From: JAYFNU01 sp964460755
GTDB lineage: Bacteria > Bacillota > Clostridia > Oscillospirales > Ruminococcaceae
DNA length: 64,000 nucleotides
NCBI GenBank assembly: GCA_964460755.1
Contig: CAYWQL010000003.1
Coordinates: 1 to 64,000, forward strand
Direction: 5' to 3'
Shown: positions 1 through 8,920 of the stretch, piece after piece
How the letters are laid out: every line of letters begins with the position of its first letter
Position numbering within the stretch: the stretch's first letter is position 1
Notes under the pieces: model-generated
The model's input: only the letters and a program-made list of their open reading frames with translations
Databases searched by the model: none
Told to the model about the DNA's origin: nothing
Made by a program: the position numbers and the translations under genes

Positions 1-145
1 TCGCCGCGCCGTCATGGGTTTCACCGATTTTGTGGTTAATTCCCGTATAAAACAATATTCTTTCGGTTGTCGTTGTTTTTCCGGCGTCGATATGCGCCAT
101 TATGCCAATATTTCTGGTAGCTTCAAGTGAAACGTCTCTTGGCAT
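1..145 (-). CDS. fusA: Elongation factor G, N-terminal fragment cut by the window edge
   Basis: This is the first 48 codons of translation elongation factor G, the GTPase that drives ribosomal translocation. Translating the minus strand gives MPRDVSLEATRNIGIMAHID followed directly by AGKTTTTERILFYTG, which is the EF-G N-terminus with the P-loop AHIDAGKTT. The ATG at 145 has a GGAGG motif at 155-151, which settles the start. It is the last visible gene of the rpsL-rpsG-fusA (str) order and lies 33 bp after rpsG. The rest of the gene is beyond base 1. Confidence 0.95.
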   Translation of the reverse strand, partial: MPRDVSLEATRNIGIMAHIDAGKTTTTERILFYTGINHKIGETHDGAA

Positions 146-178
146 ATAATCCTCCTTAGCATGGTAGATAAACTACTC

Positions 179-649
179 TTAAAATCTGTAATGTGCAAAC
201 GCTCTGTTGGCTTCTGCCATCTTGTGAGTGTCTTCACGCTTCTTAACGGAACTACCCGTCTCGTTGACGGCGTCCATTATTTCTCCCGCCAGTCTTTCCG
301 CCATCGTGCGCTCATTTCTTGCGCGCGAATAGGTGGTAAGCCAACGAAGACCTAACGTTGTACGACGCTCCGGACGAACCTCCATAGGCACCTGATAGGT
401 GGAACCACCTACACGGCGTGCCTTAACCTCCAACTCAGGCATAATGTTCTGCATTGCTTTTTCGAACATTTCAAGGGGCTCGTTGCCAGTCTTCTCTTTT
501 ACAATGTCAAACGCACTGTAAACGATTTTCTGCGCAACTCCCTTTTTTCCGTCATACATAATACTATTAATAAGACGGGTTACCATTTTTGAGTTGTAAA
601 GCGGGTCGGCCAAAACGTCACGTTTTGCGATATTGCCTCTTCTCGGCAT
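179..649 (-). CDS. rpsG: 30S ribosomal protein S7
   Basis: Ribosomal protein S7, a primary 16S rRNA 3'-domain binder that nucleates assembly of the small-subunit head. The 156 residues have the family's usual length, and the start MPRRGNIAKRDVLADP is typical of Gram-positive S7. The ATG at 649 is preceded by GGAGGG. It sits between rpsL and fusA in the conserved str order. The 136-bp gap to rpsL holds a large palindrome and an internal promoter candidate. In enterobacteria S7 represses its operon by binding the rpsL-rpsG spacer. Whether that happens here cannot be told from sequence. Confidence 0.98.
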   Translation of the reverse strand: MPRRGNIAKRDVLADPLYNSKMVTRLINSIMYDGKKGVAQKIVYSAFDIVKEKTGNEPLEMFEKAMQNIMPELEVKARRVGGSTYQVPMEVRPERRTTLGLRWLTTYSRARNERTMAERLAGEIMDAVNETGSSVKKREDTHKMAEANRAFAHYRF

Positions 650-732
650 ATCTTCTTCCCTCCCTCATATTGTTATGATTTCATCGGTACTCAAGAGCAG
701 AATTTGCCCTTGTAGTCTTGCCAAAAACAAGC

Positions 733-762
733 AATATATAAGTATAAAATACCTTATATATT
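733..762. repeat. AT-rich palindrome in the rpsL-rpsG spacer
   Basis: Inverted repeat with arms AATATATAAG and CTTATATATT around a 10-nt centre that can itself fold further. It is nested in a second pair, CCAAAA at 721-726 and TTTTGG at 770-775. There is no run of T after it on either strand, so it is not a standard terminator. It overlaps the rpsG promoter candidate. Confidence 0.6.
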
Positions 763-769
763 AAGCCAA
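741..769 (-). promoter_or_regulatory. Candidate internal promoter for rpsG-fusA
   Basis: On the minus strand, TTGGCT (769-764) lies 17 bp from TATACT (746-741), within the spacer palindrome. It would let rpsG-fusA be transcribed apart from rpsL. The -35 is only a partial match. Confidence 0.45.
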
Positions 770-785
770 TTTTGGCGGTTTTGGT

Positions 786-1199
786 TTACTTCTTTGGACG
801 TTTTGCGCCGTATTTCGAGCGCGACCGTCCTCTTCCGCTTACGCCCTGTGTATCAAGCGTACCGCGAACGACATGGTAACGAACACCGGGCAAATCCTTA
901 ACACGTCCACCACGAACAAGAACAACGCTGTGCTCTTGAAGGTTGTGACCGACGCCGGGAATGTAACCCCAAACCTCGATACCGTTTGTAAGACGAACCC
1001 TCGCTACTTTACGAAGAGCCGAGTTAGGCTTTTTCGGTGTCATTGTCTTAACCGTCGTGCAAACTCCGCGCTTTTGCGGTGAATTCACCTCGGTATACTC
1101 TCTTTTCTGGGAGTTGTATCCACTTCCGAGAGCCGGCGACTTTGACTTGTAGATTGACTGTTCGCGTCCCTTACGCACTAACTGATTGAATGTCGGCAA
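786..1199 (-). CDS. rpsL: 30S ribosomal protein S12
   Basis: Ribosomal protein S12, part of the decoding centre and the classic site of streptomycin-resistance changes. The protein starts at the conserved LPTFNQLVRKGR block and contains the PKKPNSALRK motif near the decoding site, giving 137 residues, normal for Gram-positives. The start is TTG at 1199: AAGGAGG at 1214-1208 is correctly spaced for it. An upstream in-frame TTG at 1220 would place the Shine-Dalgarno inside the coding region and add seven residues not found in the family. It is the first gene of rpsL-rpsG-fusA with its own promoter upstream. Confidence 0.98.
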   Translation of the reverse strand: MPTFNQLVRKGREQSIYKSKSPALGSGYNSQKREYTEVNSPQKRGVCTTVKTMTPKKPNSALRKVARVRLTNGIEVWGYIPGVGHNLQEHSVVLVRGGRVKDLPGVRYHVVRGTLDTQGVSGRGRSRSKYGAKRPKK

Positions 1200-1285
1200 C
1201 CGTTGCACCTCCTTTTCCAATTATTATATGACTTGTCGGGTTATACCCGTAAATCAACATCTTTTGCGAACCGCGCAACAAATCG

Positions 1286-1314
1286 ATTATACATTATGGC
1301 TAATATTTTTGCAA
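1286..1314 (-). promoter_or_regulatory. Promoter of rpsL
   Basis: TTGCAA (1314-1309), a 17-bp spacer and a perfect TATAAT (1291-1286) on the minus strand. Transcription would start near 1279 and give a leader of about 80 nt that includes the small hairpin CGGGTTATACCCG at 1237-1249. It shows that the str genes need not depend on read-through from rpoC. Confidence 0.75.
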
Positions 1315-1346
1315 GGTTTTTGTAATAAATTACGTTTTTGTAACTA

Positions 1347-4300
1347 TTACGCCCCTGTTATGTCATAATCGGGGTTAATCTCATAGCCGGCGGAGTTAAA
1401 TTGGTCCATTCCCGTTCCCGCAGGGATAAGCTTTCCGATGATAACATTCTCTTTAAGTCCGATAAGCGGGTCGCTTTTGCCCTTAATCGCCGCGTCGGTG
1501 AGAACCCTCGTCGTCTCCTGGAAGGACGCCGCCGAAAGGAAGCTGTCGGTTGCAAGAGAGGCCTTGGTTATACCGAGAAGGACGGGGTCGTATTCAACAA
1601 GCTGAACCTCTTCGCCCGCGTCTTTTCTCTTTTGGAGTTCTTCGTTAAGCTCAAGGATTTCATTGAGGTCTGCGAGTGTTCCGCCAAGGAAGTGAGATGC
1701 GCCCTGCTCGGTTACGCGAACCTTGCGCATCATCTGACGAACGATAACCTCGATATGCTTGTCGCAGATATCAACGCCCTGCATACGATAGACACGCTGC
1801 ACCTCCTGAATGAGGTAATTCTGAACGGCAAGCTTGCCTTTAATAGCGAGAATGTCGTGGGGATTTGCAAGTCCGTCGGTTATCATATCGCCGACGTCAA
1901 CCGTTTCGCCCTCGGCAACCTTGAGGCTTACGCCGTAGGGGATAAGATAGCTTCTCTCGTCGGGGCTTCCGTCCTCGGTTTCGCCCGTAACGACGGCATA
2001 GCGGTTCTTTTTGCTCTCGTCGATATGAATAGTACCCTTGATTTCGGTAAGGATTGCAAGGTTCTTCGGCTTCGGCTTTCTTCCCTCGAAGAGCTCTTCA
2101 ACGCGGGGAAGGCCCTGCGTAATATCCTCGTCCGAGGCGATACCGCCCGTGTGGAAGGTACGCATCGTAAGCTGTGTACCCGGCTCGCCTATAGACTGCG
2201 CGGCGATAATGCCAACCGCTTCGCCGAGACCGACCTCCTTGCCGTTGGCAAGGTTCGCGCCGTAGCACTTGGCGCACACGCCGTGCTTGCAGCGACAGTT
2301 AAGAACCGAGCGAAGGGTTACATTCTTAATTCCGGACTTAACGATTGTTTTCGCCATAGCCGCGGTAATCATCGTATTCTTATCGACAATGAGCTCGCCC
2401 GTTTCGGGATGAAGCACATCCTCGACGGCATAGCGTCCGACAAGCCTTTCCTCGAACGCCTCGATAATCTCGTTTCCGTCCTTGATATCGAAAACCTTAA
2501 TTCCTTCTGTCGCTCCGCAATCCCATTCACGAATAATGACGTCTTGGGAAACATCGACCAGACGGCGGGTAAGGTAGCCCGAGTCAGCGGTACGAAGGGC
2601 GGTATCGGCAAGACCTTTACGCGCTCCGCGGGAGCTGATGAAGTATTCGAGTATGTTTAAGCCTTCGCGGTAGTTAGCGCGAATAGGAATTTCGATTGTT
2701 TTTCCCGAGGTGTTGGCGATAAGTCCGCGCATACCCGCAAGCTGACGAATTTGGTTCATCGAACCGCGCGCGCCCGAATCTGCCATCATAAATATCGGGT
2801 TGTACTGGTCAAGGTTATCCTTCAGCGCATCAGCGACAAGCTCGGTCGTCTCCTGCCAAATGCTTATGACCGCCTTGTAGCGTTCGTCGTTGGACATAAC
2901 GCCCTGATTGAATTTCTTGTTAACGACAAGGATTTTTTCCTCCGCCTCGGCGATAAGGGTTTTCTTCTGGGGCGGAATAACGACGTCAGAAACTGAAACG
3001 GTAATCGCGCTTCGTGTGGAATACTTATATCCCTGTGATTTAATCTTGTCGAGCACCTCGGCGGTTATCGACGTTCCGTGAACATGGATACACGCCTCGA
3101 TGATTTTGCCTAACTGCTTTTTGCCAACGAGAAAATCGACCTCAAGCTTAAACAGGTCGTCCTCCGTCTTCCTTTCGCAGAAGCCAAGGTCCTGCGGTAT
3201 AGGCGTATTAAATATAAGACGTCCGACCGTCACGTCGACAAGCTTTGTCTTATCAACACCGTTGATATTTTTCGTAAGGCGAACCTTAACGGGAGCGTGG
3301 AGCGAAACCTCGCCCTCGGCATATGCCATCATCGCCTCGTCAATATCGCGGAAAACCTTTCCCGCGCCCTTTTCGTTCTCGTCCTTTTTCATTGTAAGAT
3401 AATAAGAACCAAGAACCATATCCTGCGTCGGGACTGTAATCGGGCGACCGTCGGAGGGCTTGAGCAGATTGTTCGCGGCAAGCATAAGGAAGCGAGCCTC
3501 CGCTTGCGCCTCTGCGGAAAGCGGAACGTGAACCGCCATCTGGTCTCCGTCGAAGTCGGCGTTATATGCCGTACAAACGAGCGGATGAAGCTTCAAAGCG
3601 CGTCCTTCAACGAGAACCGGCTCGAAAGCCTGTATACCAAGTCTGTGAAGCGTAGGCGCACGGTTGAGCAGTACGGGGTGGTCTTTGATGACCGTTTCAA
3701 GGGAATCCCATACGGCAGTATTTGTGCGTTCAACCATTTTTCTTGCGTTTTTAATATTGGTGGCGACGCCTTTTTCAACGAGGTGCTTCATAACAAAGGG
3801 CTTGAACAGCTCAAGAGCCATTTCCTTCGGTAGTCCGCACTGATACATCTTGAGCTCAGGACCGACAACGATAACCGAACGACCCGAATAGTCGACACGC
3901 TTACCGAGAAGGTTCTGGCGGAAGCGTCCCTGCTTACCCTTTAGCATATCCGAAAGGGATTTTAACGGGCGGTTATTCGGTCCCGTAACAGGACGGCCGC
4001 GCCTGCCGTTGTCTATAAGGGCGTCGACGGCCTCTTGAAGCATACGCTTCTCGTTGCGAACGATAATATCAGGTGCGCCAAGCTCAAGAAGTCTCTTAAG
4101 ACGGTTGTTGCGGTTGATAACCCTTCTGTAAAGGTCGTTAAGGTCGCTCGTCGCGAATCGTCCGCCGTCGAGCTGAACCATAGGACGGATATCGGGAGGG
4201 ATAACGGGCACTACGTCGAGTATCATCCACTCGGGGCGGTTGCCCGAAGCGCGGAAGGCCTCAACCACTTCAAGACGTTTAAGAAGTCTAATCTTCTTTT

Positions 4301-4898
4301 GCCCCGAGGCCGTTTCAAGCTCGGTTTTAATGTCGGTCGAAAGAACGTCAAGGTCAATTTCCGCCAAAAGGTCACGAATAGCCTCGGCACCCATAGAAGC
4401 TTTGAACTCGTCCTCGTAGCGTTCGCGCATATCGCGATATTCGTTCTCGTTTAAAAGCTGTTTCTTTTCAAGTGGGGTGTAACCGGGGTCGGTTACGATA
4501 TACGATGCGAAATAAAGCACCTTTTCAAGGTCGCGAGGCGAAACGTCAAGCATAAGGCCAATGCGCGAGGGTATACCTTTAAAATACCAAATATGAGATA
4601 CGGGGGCTGCAAGCTCGATATGTCCCATGCGCTCGCGGCGTACCTTAGCCTTCGTTACCTCAACTCCGCAGCGGTCGCATATTTTTCCGCGATAGCGAAG
4701 TCTTTTATACTTTCCGCAGTGGCATTCCCAGTCCTTTGTCGGTCCGAAAATACGCTCGCAGAAGAGTCCGTCGCGCTCCGGCTTAAGTGTGCGGTAGTTT
4801 ATCGTTTCAGGCTTCTTGACCTCGCCGTAGGACCATTCTCTTATCTGGTCGGGCGAAGCAAGACCTATTTTAATTGATTCAAAAACGTTGTGTTCCAT
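1347..4898 (-). CDS. rpoC: DNA-directed RNA polymerase subunit beta'
   Basis: Largest RNA polymerase subunit. At 1183 residues it is close to the length of other Firmicutes beta' subunits. Visible landmarks are the N-terminal zinc site C59, C61, C74, C77, the catalytic Mg-binding motif NADFDGDQM near residue 447, the second zinc cluster CRCKHGVCAKC near residue 870, and the trigger-loop region QSIGEPGTQLTMRTFH. It starts 22 bp after rpoB and is surely co-transcribed with it. There is no large lineage-specific insertion. No small ribosomal L7Ae-type gene lies between it and rpsL, unlike in Bacillus. Confidence 0.99.
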   Translation of the reverse strand: MEHNVFESIKIGLASPDQIREWSYGEVKKPETINYRTLKPERDGLFCERIFGPTKDWECHCGKYKRLRYRGKICDRCGVEVTKAKVRRERMGHIELAAPVSHIWYFKGIPSRIGLMLDVSPRDLEKVLYFASYIVTDPGYTPLEKKQLLNENEYRDMRERYEDEFKASMGAEAIRDLLAEIDLDVLSTDIKTELETASGQKKIRLLKRLEVVEAFRASGNRPEWMILDVVPVIPPDIRPMVQLDGGRFATSDLNDLYRRVINRNNRLKRLLELGAPDIIVRNEKRMLQEAVDALIDNGRRGRPVTGPNNRPLKSLSDMLKGKQGRFRQNLLGKRVDYSGRSVIVVGPELKMYQCGLPKEMALELFKPFVMKHLVEKGVATNIKNARKMVERTNTAVWDSLETVIKDHPVLLNRAPTLHRLGIQAFEPVLVEGRALKLHPLVCTAYNADFDGDQMAVHVPLSAEAQAEARFLMLAANNLLKPSDGRPITVPTQDMVLGSYYLTMKKDENEKGAGKVFRDIDEAMMAYAEGEVSLHAPVKVRLTKNINGVDKTKLVDVTVGRLIFNTPIPQDLGFCERKTEDDLFKLEVDFLVGKKQLGKIIEACIHVHGTSITAEVLDKIKSQGYKYSTRSAITVSVSDVVIPPQKKTLIAEAEEKILVVNKKFNQGVMSNDERYKAVISIWQETTELVADALKDNLDQYNPIFMMADSGARGSMNQIRQLAGMRGLIANTSGKTIEIPIRANYREGLNILEYFISSRGARKGLADTALRTADSGYLTRRLVDVSQDVIIREWDCGATEGIKVFDIKDGNEIIEAFEERLVGRYAVEDVLHPETGELIVDKNTMITAAMAKTIVKSGIKNVTLRSVLNCRCKHGVCAKCYGANLANGKEVGLGEAVGIIAAQSIGEPGTQLTMRTFHTGGIASDEDITQGLPRVEELFEGRKPKPKNLAILTEIKGTIHIDESKKNRYAVVTGETEDGSPDERSYLIPYGVSLKVAEGETVDVGDMITDGLANPHDILAIKGKLAVQNYLIQEVQRVYRMQGVDICDKHIEVIVRQMMRKVRVTEQGASHFLGGTLADLNEILELNEELQKRKDAGEEVQLVEYDPVLLGITKASLATDSFLSAASFQETTRVLTDAAIKGKSDPLIGLKENVIIGKLIPAGTGMDQFNSAGYEINPDYDITGA

Positions 4899-4920
4899 TA
4901 GCTGACCTACCTTCCTTCAA

Positions 4921-7900
4921 TTATAACTCTTCGTTAAAGTCGTCATCGCTGTCAGCGTCGATTTCTCCATCGGGCTCAAAGTCGATTTCGTCCTCGTCGT
5001 CGCTTTCGTCGCCGTCGTCCAAATAGCTGTCGTGTTCACCCGATTCGATATCCTCGACAGCGTATCCGGCTTCAAGCTCGGAATCAATAATAACATCATT
5101 CATATCGTCAGCCATCGGGGCAAGCCCGATATCGTCGTCGTCAAGGCTCTGCTTAAGGTCGATTTCCTCGCCCGCGCCGTCAAGCACCTTTACGTCAAGC
5201 GCAAGAGACTGAAGCTCTTTAATAAGGACTCGGAAGGATTCGGGGATACCCGCCTTAGGAATATTCTGTCCCTTGACAATCGCCTCATAGGTCTTAACAC
5301 GTCCGACGACGTCGTCCGACTTCACCGTCAGGATTTCCTGAAGGGTGTACGCCGCGCCGTAAGCCTCAAGCGCCCAAACCTCCATCTCTCCGAAACGCTG
5401 TCCGCCGAACTGAGCTTTACCGCCCAGAGGCTGCTGCGTTACAAGTGAATAGGGGCCTGTGGAACGCGCATGGATTTTGTCGTCGACAAGGTGATGGAGC
5501 TTTAAGAAATACATATATCCGACCGTTACGCGGTTGTCGAAGCGTTCGCCCGTTCTTCCGTCGTAAAGCCACGTTTTACCGTCGCGCTCATAGCCCGCCT
5601 TTTCGAGACAGTCCATAATGTCGTACTCGTTCGCTCCGTCGAATACAGGCGTCATAACCTTCCAACCGAGCGCCTTTGCGGCATAGCCCAGATGGACCTC
5701 GAGCACCTGTCCGATATTCATACGCGAAGGAACGCCGAGAGGGTTAAGCACGATATCAAGCGGCGTACCGTCGGGAAGAAAAGGCATATCCTCCTGCGGA
5801 AGTATTCTTGAAACAACGCCCTTGTTTCCGTGACGTCCCGCCATTTTATCTCCGACGGAAATCTTACGCTTCTGCGCGATATAGCAGCGGACAACCTGAT
5901 TTACGCCGGGGTTAAGCTCGTCACAGTTTTCGGGAGTAAACACCTTCACATCGACGACGATACCATATTCGCCGTGAGGAACGCGAAGGGAGGTATCTCT
6001 TACCTCGCGCGCCTTCTCACCGAAGATTGCGCGAAGAAGTCTTTCCTCTGCGGTAAGCTCGGTTTCACCCTTAGGCGTTACCTTACCGACAAGGATATCG
6101 CCCGCGCCGACCTCGGCGCCTATTCTTATAATTCCTCGCTCGTCAAGGTCTTTTAAAGCATCCTCGCCGACGTTCGGAATATCTCTGGTTATATCCTCCG
6201 GTCCAAGCTTGGTGTCGCGCGCTTCGATTTCGTATTCCTCGATATGAATGGAAGTAAACACATCGTCGCGGACAACCTTTTCGTTAATGAGAACGGCGTC
6301 TTCGTAGTTGTAGCCTTCCCACGTCATAAACCCGATGAGTACGTTCTTGCCGAGCGAAATTTCGCCGTTATCGGTCGCGGGGCCGTCGGCGATAACCGTT
6401 CCGACCTCAACGCGCTCGCCCTCTTTGACGACGGGGCGCTGATTGAAGCAGGTCGCTTGGTTTGAACGAAGAAACTTAATTACTTTATATGTTGTTTCGG
6501 TCTTGTCGTCATTTTTGACGGTAACCTTGTCCGCGGAAACACTCGTTACGACGCCGGGCTTTTTCGCAAGCACGACAACGCCCGAATCAATCGCGGCTTT
6601 GTACTCCATACCCGTTCCGACTATCGGAGACTGGGGCTTAAGAAGCGGAACAGCCTGACGCTGCATATTCGAGCCCATAAGGGCGCGGTTAGCGTCGTCG
6701 TTCTCGAGGAAGGGTATCATCGCCGTCGCGACCGAGACGACCATTTTAGGCGAAACGTCCATATAATCGGCTCGCGCGGCGTCAACCTCGATAATCTCGT
6801 CGCGGTGACGTGCGTTGACGCGGGGCTTTGTGAAATGTCCCTGCTCGTCGAGGGGCTCGTTCGCCTGCGCGACGACGTATTCGTCCTCGACGTCGGCGGT
6901 CATATAAACGACCTCTCTTGTTACGACGCCCGTTTCCTTGTCTATTCTTCTGTACGGCGCTTCAATGAATCCGTATTCATTTATTCTCGCGAAGGTCGCA
7001 AGGTAAGAAATAAGTCCGATGTTAGGCCCTTCAGGGGTCTCAATGGGGCACATACGGCCGTAATGGCTGTAATGAACGTCGCGAACCTCGAACGAGGCGC
7101 GGTCACGCGAAAGTCCGCCGGGTCCGAGAGCCGAAAGACGGCGCTTATGCGTAAGCTCTGCGAGCGGGTTTGTCTGGTCCATGAACTGCGACAGCGGGGA
7201 GCTTCCGAAGAACTCCTTAATTGCCGCAACCACGGGACGAATATTTATAAGAGCCTGCGGCGTTACCGTTTCGCTCTCCTGCGCTTGAAGTGTCATTCTT
7301 TCGCGAATGTTGCGTTCCATTCTCGCGAAACCGATTCTGAACTGGTTTTGAAGAAGCTCACCGACCGAACGGATACGACGGTTTCCGAGATGGTCGATAT
7401 CGTCAATCGTTCCGACGTCGCTCGCTATTCCGCAGATATAATTTATCGACGCCATAATGTCGTCAATCGTAATATGTTTCGGAATAAGCTCGTCGCGGCG
7501 GGCAACTATCTGCTCTTTTCTCGTTTCGTTGTTCTTTGCCGACTCAAGGATTTCGCAAAGCACCGAGAAGCAGACCTTCTCGTTAATGTCGACCTCGGCG
7601 GGGTCAAAATCAATGTAATCACAGATGTCGACCATGCCGTTGGAAATCGCCTTGACTTCCTTTTCGCCGGCCATAAGGTAGACGACCGACACACCGCTTT
7701 GGGCAATTTTGTCGCCAAGCTCACGGCTGATTTCTTCGCCCTTGCCTGCAAGAAGCTCGCCCGTTAAAGGCGCGATAACGTCGCGGGCAAGAACATGGTT
7801 GTATATTCTCGGAACGAGTGAAAGCTTTTTGTTGTACTTATAGCGTCCGAAACGGGAAAGGTCGTAACGGCGCGCATCAAAAAACAGGTTGTTTAAATGA

Positions 7901-8661
7901 GTCTTCGCGCTGTCTACCGTCGGCGGCTCGCCCGGGCGAAGCTTGCGGTAGGTTTCGAGAAGCCCCTCCTCCTCGTTGGTGGTCGAGTCCTTGGCAAGCG
8001 TAGCGATAATTCTGTCGTCCTCGCCGAAAAAGTCGATTATCTGCTCGTTGCTTCCAAGTCCGAGGGCGCGAAGAAACACCGTAACGGGCATCTTCCTGTT
8101 CTTGTCGATGCGAACATAGAAAACGTCGTTGGTGTCGGTTTCGTATTCGAGCCATGCGCCGCGGTTCGGAATAACCGTAGACGAGAAAAGCTTTTTCCCC
8201 GATTTGTCGCGTGTCTCCTGAAAATAGACGCCGGGCGAACGAACAAGCTGAGAAATGATAACGCGCTCGGCTCCGTTGATTACAAAGGTGCCGCTGTCGG
8301 TCATAAGCGGGAAATCGCCCATAAAGATTTCCTGCTCCTTAATTTCTCCTGTCTCCTTGTTGAGCAAGCGGGCGCGGACCTTTAACGGCGCATTATATGT
8401 CGCGTCGCGCTCCTTACACTCCTCAACGGTATATTTCGGGGTCTCCTCAAGACGATAGTCGATAAAATCGAGAACTAAATTTCCCGTATAATCCTTAATC
8501 GTCGAGATGTCGCGAAATACTTCCTTTAAGCCGTCGGTTAAAAACCAGCGATATGAATTTTTCTGAACCTCGATGAGGTTTGGCATCTCCAAAACCTCGT
8601 CGATTTGCGAAAAACTCATTCGTTCGTTTTTTCCAAGTTTAACGGGATGTACTCTTTCCAT
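4921..8661 (-). CDS. rpoB: DNA-directed RNA polymerase subunit beta
   Basis: Second-largest RNA polymerase subunit, 1246 residues. The rifampicin-pocket region is intact (SQFMDQTNPLAELTHKRRLS near residue 490), as are the catalytic-core block GRHGNKGVVSRILP and the clamp-binding C-terminal block GGKAQFGGQRFGEMEVWA. The last 70 or so residues form a long Asp/Glu-rich tail. The ATG at 8661 follows AGGAG. A leader of about 145 nt separates it from a consensus promoter. The gene directly upstream is sigA rather than the usual rplL. Confidence 0.99.
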   Translation of the reverse strand: MERVHPVKLGKNERMSFSQIDEVLEMPNLIEVQKNSYRWFLTDGLKEVFRDISTIKDYTGNLVLDFIDYRLEETPKYTVEECKERDATYNAPLKVRARLLNKETGEIKEQEIFMGDFPLMTDSGTFVINGAERVIISQLVRSPGVYFQETRDKSGKKLFSSTVIPNRGAWLEYETDTNDVFYVRIDKNRKMPVTVFLRALGLGSNEQIIDFFGEDDRIIATLAKDSTTNEEEGLLETYRKLRPGEPPTVDSAKTHLNNLFFDARRYDLSRFGRYKYNKKLSLVPRIYNHVLARDVIAPLTGELLAGKGEEISRELGDKIAQSGVSVVYLMAGEKEVKAISNGMVDICDYIDFDPAEVDINEKVCFSVLCEILESAKNNETRKEQIVARRDELIPKHITIDDIMASINYICGIASDVGTIDDIDHLGNRRIRSVGELLQNQFRIGFARMERNIRERMTLQAQESETVTPQALINIRPVVAAIKEFFGSSPLSQFMDQTNPLAELTHKRRLSALGPGGLSRDRASFEVRDVHYSHYGRMCPIETPEGPNIGLISYLATFARINEYGFIEAPYRRIDKETGVVTREVVYMTADVEDEYVVAQANEPLDEQGHFTKPRVNARHRDEIIEVDAARADYMDVSPKMVVSVATAMIPFLENDDANRALMGSNMQRQAVPLLKPQSPIVGTGMEYKAAIDSGVVVLAKKPGVVTSVSADKVTVKNDDKTETTYKVIKFLRSNQATCFNQRPVVKEGERVEVGTVIADGPATDNGEISLGKNVLIGFMTWEGYNYEDAVLINEKVVRDDVFTSIHIEEYEIEARDTKLGPEDITRDIPNVGEDALKDLDERGIIRIGAEVGAGDILVGKVTPKGETELTAEERLLRAIFGEKAREVRDTSLRVPHGEYGIVVDVKVFTPENCDELNPGVNQVVRCYIAQKRKISVGDKMAGRHGNKGVVSRILPQEDMPFLPDGTPLDIVLNPLGVPSRMNIGQVLEVHLGYAAKALGWKVMTPVFDGANEYDIMDCLEKAGYERDGKTWLYDGRTGERFDNRVTVGYMYFLKLHHLVDDKIHARSTGPYSLVTQQPLGGKAQFGGQRFGEMEVWALEAYGAAYTLQEILTVKSDDVVGRVKTYEAIVKGQNIPKAGIPESFRVLIKELQSLALDVKVLDGAGEEIDLKQSLDDDDIGLAPMADDMNDVIIDSELEAGYAVEDIESGEHDSYLDDGDESDDEDEIDFEPDGEIDADSDDDFNEEL

Positions 8662-8758
8662 GTTTCGCAGTCACTCCTATTCGTTACTTACTATTATACA
8701 AGTTGCACAAGTTGAGCCGAAAATTTTGCAGAAATTCGTCATAATTTTAGGTTTTTTA

Positions 8759-8781
8759 TCCCAATAAAAACACCCTTGGGA
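8759..8781 (-). other. Hairpin in the rpoB leader
   Basis: TCCCAA and TTGGGA form a short stem about 25 nt into the predicted rpoB transcript. It is not followed by a T run on the minus strand, so termination is unlikely. It could affect leader stability. Confidence 0.35.
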
Positions 8782-8811
8782 CACAAAAATCCATTATAAT
8801 GCTAATTTTAA

Positions 8812-8840
8812 ATTATATATTCCTGTCAAGCGATTGTCAA
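8812..8840 (-). promoter_or_regulatory. Consensus promoter of rpoBC
   Basis: A perfect housekeeping promoter: TTGACA (8840-8835), exactly 17 bp, TATAAT (8817-8812). A second TTGACA lies inside the spacer at 8829-8824. It sits just downstream of the sigA terminator, which makes rpoBC an independent transcription unit. Confidence 0.88.
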
Positions 8841-8853
8841 GAGGCAAAATTAA

Positions 8854-8897
8854 ATAAAAAAACGCAAAAACCCACTCGCGATACGCGCGGGCGGGTT
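8854..8897 (-). terminator. Terminator after sigA
   Basis: On the minus strand, AACCCGC pairs with GTGGGTT (one G-U), extended by CGCG/CGCG around a TAT loop. It is followed by TTTTTGCGTTTTTTT. It closes the dgt-dnaG-sigA unit ahead of the rpoB promoter. Confidence 0.82.
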
Positions 8898-8920
8898 GTG
8901 AGTTTATTTTGGTTATTCGG

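Noticed and set aside
1401..2660. Long open frame of 419 codons antisense to rpoC, and similar ones antisense to rpoB (6805-7767) and dnaG (10715-11686)
   Set aside because: They mirror the codon bias of the highly conserved sense genes, have no Shine-Dalgarno site or promoter and no recognisable protein motifs.
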